DNA from: Pseudanabaena sp. CAN_BIN31
GTDB taxonomy: Bacteria; Cyanobacteriota; Cyanobacteriia; Pseudanabaenales; Pseudanabaenaceae
Direction of reading: 5' to 3'
NCBI GenBank assembly: GCA_026785865.1
Contig: JAJAZG010000198.1
Span: 1 to 10,015 of the forward strand
DNA length: 10,015 nt
Shown here: one piece after another, positions 1-6,451 of the stretch
Numbering within the stretch: the stretch's first letter is position 1
How the letters are laid out: each line of letters starts with the position of its first letter
Made by a program: the position numbers and the translations under genes
The notes under the pieces: generated by a model
What the model saw: the letters and a program-made list of their open reading frames with translations, nothing else
Told to the model about the DNA's origin: nothing
The model's database searches: none

Positions 1-95
1 CCCTATTAACCCACCCAATTAATATTACTTTTTTTATCCGCCGTCGGCGCTCATTTTTTAAAAAAAAACCGGGGCGCCCCGCGGGGCCGGCCCCC
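1..95. other. Probable low-quality contig end
   Basis: This stretch has runs of T, A and C and nested G/C palindromes (GGGGCGCCCC, CCCCGCGGGG) unlike anything else in the window, and no reading frame of note. It runs directly into 16 bases that match the arm of a hairpin repeat at 7099-7114. I infer that it is a damaged consensus of such a GC-rich hairpin at an assembly edge, rather than real biology. A genuine GC-rich hairpin remains possible. Confidence 0.5.
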
Positions 96-111
96 CCACA
101 GCTTTTTGAGT
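96..111. repeat. Copy of hairpin-repeat arm shared with 7099-7114
   Basis: Sixteen bases, CCACAGCTTTTTGAGT, are identical to 7099-7114, where they form the right arm of a terminator-like hairpin. Here the matching left arm is unreadable in the corrupted-looking stretch before it. This is probably the end of a second copy of the same intergenic hairpin family, perhaps the terminator of a gene lying left of the window. Confidence 0.5.
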
Positions 112-173
112 TTTTATGCGATTGTCTTTCCAATCACACTGTTATATTGAAAGAACAAAAAAAGATAAAAACA

Positions 174-536
174 ATGGCAACTTGGCAATGTATTAGCGGC
201 TGTGGCGCTTGCTGTAATCTCGATCCCAGCGATCGCCCTGACCTTGCAGATTACCTCACTCCCGCCGAGCTGCAACAATATTTGAGCATGGTGGGCCCTG
301 ATGGCTGGTGTATTAATTTTGATCGCCTCAAGCGTCAATGTGCAGTCTACGATCAACGTCCGCGCTTTTGTCGAGTCGAATCCGAAACTTTTTATGACAT
401 GTTTGGCGTTGAGCCAGAAGAACTAGATGAGTTTGCGATCGCCTGTTGCGAAGAAAACATTGAGTCAATCTATGGCGATCGCTCTCTGGAGCTATTACGT
501 TTTGAGCAAACAATTCGGACTACTGAAATTAGTTAA
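174..536 (+). CDS. YkgJ-family cysteine-cluster protein (putative Zn/Fe-binding)
   Basis: This 120-residue protein belongs to the YkgJ/zinc- or iron-chelating cysteine-cluster family. The N-terminal CxxxCxxCC cluster (C6, C10, C13, C14) is followed by C46, C56 and C66 in the family-typical YDQRPRFCR segment, then a C91-C92 pair, giving nine cysteines in all. They probably hold a metal ion or cluster, but the family's biochemical role is not settled. It is cytoplasmic, with no signal peptide or membrane segment. I chose the ATG at 174 over an in-frame TTG at 147: homologues begin near MATW, and the nine extra residues are a lysine-rich run read from A-rich leader. The leader has only a weak AAAGAT-like ribosome site, with a weak TATATT box at 143-148. 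The same frame stays coding-like for 24 codons after the stop (separate entry). Confidence 0.85.
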   Translation: MATWQCISGCGACCNLDPSDRPDLADYLTPAELQQYLSMVGPDGWCINFDRLKRQCAVYDQRPRFCRVESETFYDMFGVEPEELDEFAIACCEENIESIYGDRSLELLRFEQTIRTTEIS

Positions 537-611
537 GTTAATCGTGACTACGAAGCGCTGGAATATCTTATGCAAGCCGTCGATCAAGGTAAAATCCGCC
601 AAGTTAGTTAA
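537..611 (+). other. In-frame coding-like continuation after the YkgJ stop
   Basis: Immediately after the TAA at 534-536 the same frame runs 24 more codons to another TAA at 609-611. It reads as a plausible helical peptide (NRDYEALEYLMQAVDQGKIR). There is no start codon at its head, and known YkgJ proteins end near the first stop, so it is either the tail of a decayed neighbouring gene or a former C-terminal extension cut off by a stop mutation. I do not recognise the peptide. It could also be a chance open stretch. Confidence 0.3.
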
Positions 612-629
612 TAATCCCCAATTTAGTTA

Positions 630-650
630 GACTGGATTTCAGTCCTGAGG
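630..650. repeat. Small hairpin resembling the IS end at 9986
   Basis: GACTG/CAGTC arms (630-634 and 640-644) enclose a five-base loop. On the minus strand, CTCAGGACTGAAAT matches CTCAGGGCTGAAGT of the IS left-end hairpin (9986-9999) at 12 of 14 bases. It could be a relic of a related IS200/IS605-type end between the YkgJ and PLD genes. The match is short, so confidence is low. Confidence 0.2.
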
Positions 651-688
651 CTGTAAACTAGGATTGCCAAAATTGCAGTCTTGTATGT

Positions 689-2173
689 ATGGGTTATTTG
701 ACCTATTCGCGGTTACGTTATCAACGCCGATCGCTGTCTCGACAGATTATTCATTGGTTGCTTTTTTGCGGGATAACGCTACTAATCGCGATCGCCGCGA
801 TCGCCTGTCAATCTCAGGCTGGAATAGTTCCTCCCTTACCGCAGCATCCGAATATTCAAGTATTTTTTAATCAGAATCAAGCCGCCCGATACACCGATCC
901 CTATCGCAACATTGAGAGGCTCGGTGACAACCTCGAAAGAGTGCTAATTGATAATGTCAACAAAGCTAAAATTAGTCTTGATATTGCCATCCAAGAATTA
1001 CGTTTACCCAATATTGCTAGAGCAATTATTGATGCAAAATTGCGGGGTGTAAATGTTCGACTGATTCTCGAAAATAATTATAGTCGAGCTTGGAGTGAGG
1101 TTACACCCGCCCAAATTGAGAAAATGAATGTACGCGATCGCGATCGCTACAAAGAATTTCAAAAGTTTGCTGATATCGATAAAGACGGTCGTTTAAGTGA
1201 AGATGAATTAGATCGTCGTGATGCTTTAAGGTTGATCAAAGCAACTAATGTACCTTGGATTGATGATACTGCCGATGGCTCAAAGGGCAGTGGGCTTATG
1301 CACCATAAATTTATAGTGATTGATGATCAGATTGTCCTATTTGGCTCAGCCAATTACACCATGAGTGACATTCACGGCGACTTCACCAAGCCTGATACGA
1401 GAGGTAATGCTAATAACCTTTTGCGTATTGATAGCAAAGAGCTTGCGGCTAGGTTCAAACAAGAGTTTAAGATCATGTGGGGCGATGGACCAAATGGCAA
1501 ACCTGACAGCATATTTGGCACAAAAAAGCCCTCTCGTAGAATTGATTATCTCGTTGTTGGCGGAGCGCAAATTCGCGTCAAATTTTCTCCAGATTCTGAA
1601 AATACGGCTCGCGAACAAACTAGTAATGGTTTGATTGCCACAGCGATCGCAGGCGCTCAAAAAACGGTAGATATGGCTCTATTTGTCTATTCTGAACAAT
1701 TTATTTCCACCATTCTCGAAGAGCGCCAACAGGTAAATGTCCAGATTCGGGCGCTAGTAGAACCTAAATTTGCTTATCGCGATTATTCAGCAACCCTTAG
1801 CATGTGGGGATTACAGTCTAGTCAAGATTGCAAAACAGGCAAAAGCAGCGCGTGGAAACAACCAATTAAAACCGTTGGGATTCCCAATCTTGTCTCTGGA
1901 GATACTCTGCACCACAAGTTTGCGATTCTTGATCGCAATTTGATTTTGACAGGTTCACACAACTGGACAAAAGCAGCAAATCATCTAAATGATGAGATCT
2001 TGGTTGCGATTCAAAATGATATTGTGGCGGCGCATTATCAAAGGGAATACGATCGCCTGTACCAAGATGTCACTTTGGGACCAACTGCAAAACTGGTGCA
2101 AGCTAATTCTCAAAGCTGTGTTGAAAGATTTGGGCGCAAGACCAAACCAACTGCTGAAGAGACAGAATCTTGA
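689..2173 (+). CDS. Lipoprotein-like phospholipase D/HKD nuclease with EF-hand insert
   Basis: This 494-residue protein has two HKD motifs, the signature of the phospholipase D/nuclease superfamily. These enzymes cleave phosphodiesters of lipids or nucleic acids through a covalent histidine intermediate. HKD1 is H205-x-K207-x4-D212 followed by GSAN (219-222); HKD2 is H408-x-K410-x4-D415 followed by GSHN (422-425). Both are intact, so one chain can form the whole active site. The N-terminus has arginines, a hydrophobic segment (about 22-39) and a lipobox-like AIAC ending at C40, which suggests export and lipid anchoring. Between the two parts of the first domain sits a canonical EF-hand loop: D162, D164, D166, G167, S170, E173. 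This suggests calcium control. The GSHNWT element resembles nuclease-type members, but the substrate cannot be told from sequence. No clear ribosome site precedes the ATG. rimO follows 97 bases downstream on the same strand. Confidence 0.88.
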   Translation: MGYLTYSRLRYQRRSLSRQIIHWLLFCGITLLIAIAAIACQSQAGIVPPLPQHPNIQVFFNQNQAARYTDPYRNIERLGDNLERVLIDNVNKAKISLDIAIQELRLPNIARAIIDAKLRGVNVRLILENNYSRAWSEVTPAQIEKMNVRDRDRYKEFQKFADIDKDGRLSEDELDRRDALRLIKATNVPWIDDTADGSKGSGLMHHKFIVIDDQIVLFGSANYTMSDIHGDFTKPDTRGNANNLLRIDSKELAARFKQEFKIMWGDGPNGKPDSIFGTKKPSRRIDYLVVGGAQIRVKFSPDSENTAREQTSNGLIATAIAGAQKTVDMALFVYSEQFISTILEERQQVNVQIRALVEPKFAYRDYSATLSMWGLQSSQDCKTGKSSAWKQPIKTVGIPNLVSGDTLHHKFAILDRNLILTGSHNWTKAANHLNDEILVAIQNDIVAAHYQREYDRLYQDVTLGPTAKLVQANSQSCVERFGRKTKPTAEETES

Positions 2174-2270
2174 TTTCATAATTTTAATCATGGCGATCGC
2201 ATGGTGCTTAAGTTTTGTTAAGCTAGAGTGTCTGAAATTTTGCACGCCAAAAATTGCGTCACTATAAAAT

Positions 2271-3608
2271 ATGGTCAATCTGGTTCAAACCGTCAAACCC
2301 ACAATCGCATTTTCCCACTTGGGTTGCGAAAAGAACCGTGTCGATACGGAACATATGCTGGGCTTGCTAGTGCAAGCGGGTTATCAAGTCGATAGCAACG
2401 AAGAATTGGCTGATTATGTCATCGTCAACACCTGTAGCTTTATTGAGGATGCACGCCGTGAATCGGTGCGAACATTGGTTGAACTTGCCGAAATGGGCAA
2501 ACGCATCGTCATTGCTGGCTGCATGGCGCAACATTTTCAACAAGAATTGCTGGATGAAATTCCTGAAGCAGTTGCACTTGTAGGGACGGGGGACTATCAA
2601 AAAATTGTCGATGTGATCGAACGCGCCGAAAAAGGTGAACGAGTTACAGAGATCACTCAAGTTCCTACTTATATTGCCGATGACACCGTGCCACGCTATC
2701 GCACCACCAACGAAGCCGTTGCCTATGTGCGGGTTGCTGAAGGCTGCGATTATCGTTGTGCATTTTGCATCATTCCCCATTTACGCGGCGATCAGCGATC
2801 GCGCACGATTGAGTCGATTGTGACTGAATGCGATCGGCTTGCCACTGAAGGCGTAAAAGAAATTATTTTAATTTCACAAATTACCACTAATTACGGCTTA
2901 GATATTTACGGTCAGCCGCGCCTTGCTGAGCTTTTAATTGCGCTTGGTCAAGTCGATGTGCCTTGGATCAGAATGCATTACGCCTATCCCACAGGACTCA
3001 CCCCAAAAGTCATCAACGCGATGAAATCTACGCCTAACGTGGTTCCTTACCTAGATTTGCCATTGCAACACTCGCACCCTGATGTTTTACGCGCCATGAA
3101 TCGTCCTTGGCAAGGGCGGATTAATGACAAGATAATGGAGCAAATCAAAGTATCGCTCCCCAATGCGATTACCCGAACCACTTTTATTGTCGGCTTCCCC
3201 AATGAAACCGAGGAACAATTTGAGCATTTGCTAGAGTTTGTGAAACGCCATGAATTCGATCATGTGGGCGTATTCACCTTCTCCGCCGAAGAAGGTACAG
3301 CCGCCTTTGATTTGCCCAATCAACTGCCCGAAGAAGTCAAAGAAGAGCGCCGCGATCGCATCATGGCTGCTCAACAAGAAATCTCCTTCAAAAATAACCA
3401 GTTAGAAATTGGCAAAACCGTTGATGTCTTGATCGAGCAAGAAAATCCTGATACTGGCGAACTAATCGGGCGATCGGCGAGATTTGCTCCTGATGTTGAC
3501 GGCGTTGTCTATGTGCGCGATCCGTTGGGTAAGTCAACCCTTGGCTCGATTTTTTCTGTAAAAATCACCGCCGCCGATCATTACGACCTATTCGGTGAGA
3601 TCGTCTAA
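2271..3608 (+). CDS. rimO: Ribosomal protein uS12 methylthiotransferase RimO
   Basis: RimO is a radical-SAM enzyme that adds a methylthio group to a conserved aspartate of ribosomal protein S12 in the cytoplasm. The 445-residue protein has the full three-part layout. The N-terminal UPF0004 domain binds an Fe-S cluster through C19, C55 and C84. The radical-SAM core holds the second cluster with C159-x3-C163-x2-C166. A C-terminal TRAM domain (about 380-445) grips the substrate. The SHLGCEKNRVD start, the long PYLDLPLQHSHP segment and the ETEEQFEHLLEF segment fit RimO rather than the tRNA enzyme MiaB. Residue 204 is Ile in ISQITTNYG, where E. coli-type RimO has Asp; cyanobacterial homologues, as I recall them, share this change. 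The ATG is the only in-frame ATG before C19. No Shine-Dalgarno is visible. It may be co-transcribed with the PLD gene upstream. Confidence 0.96.
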   Translation: MVNLVQTVKPTIAFSHLGCEKNRVDTEHMLGLLVQAGYQVDSNEELADYVIVNTCSFIEDARRESVRTLVELAEMGKRIVIAGCMAQHFQQELLDEIPEAVALVGTGDYQKIVDVIERAEKGERVTEITQVPTYIADDTVPRYRTTNEAVAYVRVAEGCDYRCAFCIIPHLRGDQRSRTIESIVTECDRLATEGVKEIILISQITTNYGLDIYGQPRLAELLIALGQVDVPWIRMHYAYPTGLTPKVINAMKSTPNVVPYLDLPLQHSHPDVLRAMNRPWQGRINDKIMEQIKVSLPNAITRTTFIVGFPNETEEQFEHLLEFVKRHEFDHVGVFTFSAEEGTAAFDLPNQLPEEVKEERRDRIMAAQQEISFKNNQLEIGKTVDVLIEQENPDTGELIGRSARFAPDVDGVVYVRDPLGKSTLGSIFSVKITAADHYDLFGEIV

Positions 3609-3666
3609 AAGCGTTTTGCGATCTAAATAGCACCTACCGCAGATTAAGAACAAGCCCACACAAGAC

Positions 3667-3707
3667 TTTCTTGTAAAATCCCCGTTTTGCGGGGATTTTA
3701 CAAGAAA
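3667..3707. terminator. Hairpin terminator after rimO, 18-bp perfect stem
   Basis: The arms 3667-3684 and 3690-3707 are perfect complements, with a five-base loop TTTTG. The core reads AAAATCCCCG, loop, CGGGGATTTT, so a GC stem is flanked by A on the left and T on the right and could terminate on either strand. It lies about 60 bases after rimO and most likely ends that transcript. Confidence 0.7.
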
Positions 3708-4017
3708 TCTTGGTCTGTAAATACAAGTTGCAAGTTCATCACCCGACTGAATATAACTCTTGCCGCCTTGATTTGGTATATGTAACTACACAGTTTTTGT
3801 CAAATTTATAGCAATGTGAGAGGAAATAACTTTTATATAACTTTTTAAAATCTTTTTACTAACTTTTGCATACCTCACAACAGTTTTTAATTTGAAAAAC
3901 GGGGAATAATGAGGTCAGAAAATAGCAAACTAGTTTCTGCAATCAAATAAGCAAAAGTAATTGTTTAAGCAAACTGCTATCAAAAGACAAGTATATTAAC
4001 TCTCTCAAAAAAGTTAC

Positions 4018-4024
4018 AGGAAAG
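4018..4024 (+). promoter_or_regulatory. Shine-Dalgarno of the STAS gene
   Basis: AGGAAAG ends three bases before the ATG at 4028, with the AGGA core six bases from the start. It is one of only two clear ribosome sites in the window (the other precedes the Uma2 gene) and fixes the start. Confidence 0.6.
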
Positions 4025-4027
4025 ATA

Positions 4028-4453
4028 ATGGATACAATTACTAAAGTTAACCAGCTATCCTTTCGTCAAGATTCAGGAAATGAATCCACTTTCATTATTA
4101 AACTTACAAATAGCAAATTCGATAGCATTGCAGGATCTGAGCTATTTGGTAAAGTTGAGGCTTGGGTTTCTGCCAATATCATGATGAACAACAAAGAAGT
4201 TCCTGACTTAATTGTTGACATGGAAAATGTAGAATTTATTGATAGTCAAGGTTTGCAAAAGCTGTTAGGGTGTCTCCAATTGATGCATTCACAAAAGAGT
4301 AATTTGTTACTCTGCTCTCAGCAACCTTCTGTACGTCTTGTATTTGAGATCACAAGAGTCGATCAGATGTTTGCTGTTTTGCCAAGTGTTGATACATTTG
4401 TGAGTCAATCTGATATTACGAAACAAACTCGTGAATATTTAGTAGCCGCTTAA
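4028..4453 (+). CDS. STAS-domain protein, anti-sigma factor antagonist type
   Basis: This 141-residue single-domain STAS protein is of the SpoIIAA/anti-anti-sigma type. Such proteins bind a partner-switching kinase or anti-sigma factor and are turned off by serine phosphorylation. The diagnostic segment is LIVDMENVEFIDSQGLQKLL (61-80): strand, then D72-S73-x-G75-L76, with S73 the expected phosphorylation site. The preceding beta strands (about 20-27) and the following LLLCSQQPSVRLVFEITRVD segment complete the fold. It is cytoplasmic. No cognate kinase or PP2C phosphatase is visible in the window, so its partner is unknown. In cyanobacteria such orphan STAS proteins act in stress and carbon/nitrogen signalling or in response-regulator pathways, but assigning one here would be inference. 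It has a good SD, a long AT-rich leader, and a shared terminator with convergent bioY. Confidence 0.88.
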   Translation: MDTITKVNQLSFRQDSGNESTFIIKLTNSKFDSIAGSELFGKVEAWVSANIMMNNKEVPDLIVDMENVEFIDSQGLQKLLGCLQLMHSQKSNLLLCSQQPSVRLVFEITRVDQMFAVLPSVDTFVSQSDITKQTREYLVAA

Positions 4454-4471
4454 CATTTACCAAAATGGCAA

Positions 4472-4530
4472 TTACTAACAAGTAAAAAGCTAGCAATACT
4501 TTGTATTGCTAGCTTTTTACTTGTTAGTAA
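4472..4530. terminator. Bidirectional terminator, 28-bp perfect palindrome
   Basis: The arms 4472-4499 and 4503-4530 are perfectly complementary around a TTT loop. The core AAAAAGCTAGC...GCTAGCTTTTT has the stem plus T-tract form on both strands, as expected between the convergent STAS gene and bioY. The right arm includes the last Tyr codon and the stop of bioY. Confidence 0.82.
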
Positions 4531-5093
4531 AACAATAATTTTCGAGAAATTGTCGCTATAACAATAGTGGCGCATACAACTAGGAACTGACCTGATAAGA
4601 CTTGGACAGAATATTGCCAGAATGAAGTTTGGATGGCGCTAAAGTCAGGAATTTGGATTACAACTAGGTAGATGATGCCAATCAAATGAATTGCCAACAA
4701 TCCACCAAAACAACTGATCGCCATCCGCCCCAAACTTGGTGGTCTTAAAAAAGCCAAAAATCCACAGAGCCATCCACCAGCAACAAATCCAAGTAAATAT
4801 CCAAAAGCAGGAGATTTGAGATAACTCAATCCACCGCCTTGATAAAATACGCTAAATCCACTTAATCCCAAAATAATATAAGTGATTTGAGATAAGAGAG
4901 CAGCATAACGCCCACCAAGGCAACCTGTGAGGAGAACTGCGCCGATCTGCATGGTGACACTGATAGAGGAGATCGCCACATTATTTCCCTGACCTGTGAG
5001 GGATGGCAAAATCATGGAAGGTTGAATGAACGTGCTAGCAATTGTCAGCAATAGTCCAGACAAAGCCCACATTAGTTGTAACGGTTTTGGCAC
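4524..5093 (-). CDS. bioY: Biotin transporter S component BioY
   Basis: This 189-residue, very hydrophobic integral membrane protein belongs to the BioY family, the substrate-binding subunit of ECF-type biotin uptake. It has a first helix at about 8-24, the GCLGGRYAALLSQITYIILG stretch (57-76), then FSVFYQGGGLSYL and SPAFGYLLGFVAGGWLCG (94-111), which together form the BioY signature, and three further helices to the C-terminus. No ECF ATPase (EcfA) or EcfT gene is adjacent, so it must work alone or with a shared module elsewhere. In the last helix, where well-studied BioY proteins carry a biotin-contacting Asp and Lys, the sequence reads LSGQFLVVC without either. The start is GTG at 5091-5093; an ATG eight codons in is a fallback. 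A CATAAT box at 5129-5134 (minus) is a possible -10 without a convincing -35. The stop lies inside the shared terminator. Confidence 0.87.
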   Translation of the reverse strand: MPKPLQLMWALSGLLLTIASTFIQPSMILPSLTGQGNNVAISSISVTMQIGAVLLTGCLGGRYAALLSQITYIILGLSGFSVFYQGGGLSYLKSPAFGYLLGFVAGGWLCGFLAFLRPPSLGRMAISCFGGLLAIHLIGIIYLVVIQIPDFSAIQTSFWQYSVQVLSGQFLVVCATIVIATISRKLLFY

Positions 5094-5223
5094 AAGTATC
5101 TCAGTCAGAAAATAGATGCAATTAGATAATTATGCTGCATGTTTTACAGAATGAAATCGTACATGAATTTGGGTTCGCAATCATTAAACAAATAAGTACA
5201 GTACCTTGCGCTGCCATAGAACC

Positions 5224-5274
5224 CAGATAATTTTTTGAAAGTGCCGCTTCGCGGCACTTTCAAAAAATTATCTG
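5224..5274. repeat. 24-bp perfect palindrome between KAS gene and bioY
   Basis: The arms 5224-5247 and 5251-5274 are perfectly complementary with a TTC loop; the GC core is GTGCCGCTTCGCGGCAC. It lies 23 bases downstream of the KAS stop and probably ends that transcript. However, the T run precedes the stem and an A run follows it, so it is not a textbook intrinsic terminator. It may be a dispersed palindromic repeat. Confidence 0.65.
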
Positions 5275-5296
5275 TATTGCTCAAACCCCCTACAGC

Positions 5297-6451
5297 CTAT
5301 TGAGCAAAAGCAACGATCGCATTCTGTCCACCAAAGCCAAAACTGAAGTTAAGCGCACATTTGAGATCGGGCGATCGCGTTACTTGTTGAACAAAGTCCA
5401 AATCAAAGGCAGGGGTTTGCATTCCGACGCAGGGCGGCAAAAAACGATCGCGCAAAGCTAACAGACAAAATACTGCTTCGATCATGCCTGTTGCTCCAAG
5501 AGTATGCCCTGTTGCGCCTTTGGTGGCACTAATTTTACTGTCAGGGAAAAATTTTTGAATTAATGCAGCTTCGCGAGTGTCGTTCATTTTGGTCGCCGTC
5601 CCATGAAGATTTATATAACCAATATCGGCGGCGTTAATTTGCGATCGCCGCAGACAATCTTTGATGGCGCTCTCCGCCATTTGGTTGTCAGGATTGGGAC
5701 TAGTGGCATGGTAAGCGTCATTAGTAATCCCCCAGCCTAAAACCCTACCGTAAATATTTGAGCCGCGCCGCCTTGCTGAATCCAGAGACTCCAATACCAG
5801 AGCCGCCGCCCCTTCACCCAGCGCAAAACCTTCGCGCTCTTGGCTGAAGGGATGCACACCTAATTTTGCTAGTACTCCAATTTTCTGAAATCCTGCGATC
5901 GTTAATGGTGTAATTGCCGCATCAGTTGCGCCTGCGATCGCCAGATCGCATTGACCAGAACGAATCAGTTCGCAAGCTTGGGCGATCGCCCAGTTTGCAG
6001 TCGCACAGGCTGCCATTGGCGCAAGTACAGGAGCTTGAGTTTGCAATAGATTTGCGATTTGAGCAGATAGATTAGCTGGTTGACAAGTCTGCCAATAATT
6101 TTCAATTAAGCTTTGATGAGGATGATCGAGTAATAGTTCTAATTCTCTTTGATTGCTCCGACTAGAACCAATTACGACACCGCAGTTAAGCAAGGGAATT
6201 TCTAAACTTGCATCAGCGATCGCTTCGTTAACAACTTTTTCTAATAAATATTGCGATCTAAATAAATGGGAATCTGTTAAACAATTAATCCTCGCAACAG
6301 GAATTTGCAATTGAGAATCAAATTCTATTCCTGATTTACCCTCCAAGAGATTTTGCCAAGTCTTTTCGCGATCTGAGGCGATCGCGGTTGTCATGCCAAT
6401 CCCTGTAACCACGACTATATTGCGATTAGATTTTCTATCCCAAGATTTCAT
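5297..6451 (-). CDS. Beta-ketoacyl-ACP synthase, KAS II (FabF)-like
   Basis: This condensing enzyme of the thiolase fold extends an acyl chain by decarboxylative condensation with malonyl-ACP. Counting from the ATG at 6451 the protein has 384 residues, somewhat shorter than a typical FabF of about 410. The catalytic Cys-His-His set is complete. Cys is in MAACATANWA (C149), the first His in NLHGTATKMND (H283), and the second in KGATGHTLGATG (H316, with K311). The C-terminal NFSFGFGGQNA loop is also present. It is probably a second, accessory KAS beside the housekeeping FabF, for fatty acid or specialised lipid/polyketide work; the substrate is not visible and no ACP, KR or other FAS gene lies nearby. 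I prefer the ATG at 6451 over a TTG one codon upstream. It overlaps the end of the upstream Uma2 gene by 17 bases and has no SD of its own, which suggests coupled translation. Confidence 0.9.
   Translation of the reverse strand: MKSWDRKSNRNIVVVTGIGMTTAIASDREKTWQNLLEGKSGIEFDSQLQIPVARINCLTDSHLFRSQYLLEKVVNEAIADASLEIPLLNCGVVIGSSRSNQRELELLLDHPHQSLIENYWQTCQPANLSAQIANLLQTQAPVLAPMAACATANWAIAQACELIRSGQCDLAIAGATDAAITPLTIAGFQKIGVLAKLGVHPFSQEREGFALGEGAAALVLESLDSARRRGSNIYGRVLGWGITNDAYHATSPNPDNQMAESAIKDCLRRSQINAADIGYINLHGTATKMNDTREAALIQKFFPDSKISATKGATGHTLGATGMIEAVFCLLALRDRFLPPCVGMQTPAFDLDFVQQVTRSPDLKCALNFSFGFGGQNAIVAFAQ

Larger units (their letters stand above)
3609..4027. other. Gene-free region between rimO and the STAS gene
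   Basis: This stretch is about 420 bases, AT-rich, with no credible ORF and no HIP1 octamer. It holds the hairpin at 3667-3707. The rest probably serves as the control region of the STAS gene. A TATATT box at 3992-3997 would give a start of transcription about 25 bases before the ATG, but it lacks a good -35 at normal spacing. Nothing resembling a tRNA or a known riboswitch was seen. Confidence 0.5.

Noticed and set aside
147..173. TTG start adding nine residues to the YkgJ protein
   Set aside because: The extra residues are lysine-rich read-through of an A-rich leader, and family members start at the later ATG.
1346..1660. 104-codon antisense frame in the PLD gene
   Set aside because: It lies opposite intact HKD-protein coding sequence and has no family resemblance.
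2206..2223. GCTTAA...TTAAGC inverted repeat between the PLD gene and rimO
   Set aside because: Six-bp AT-rich arms with no T-tract are too weak for a terminator and are likely to occur by chance.
2240..2268. TTGCAC, 17 bases, TATAAA as a promoter for rimO
   Set aside because: The implied transcript start (about 2275) falls after the rimO ATG, and the next in-frame ATG would lose the essential C19. The -35 also matches consensus at only three of six bases.
2367..2780. 137-codon open frame antisense to rimO
   Set aside because: It is the shadow of a conserved gene; the product has no recognisable domain and low-complexity composition.
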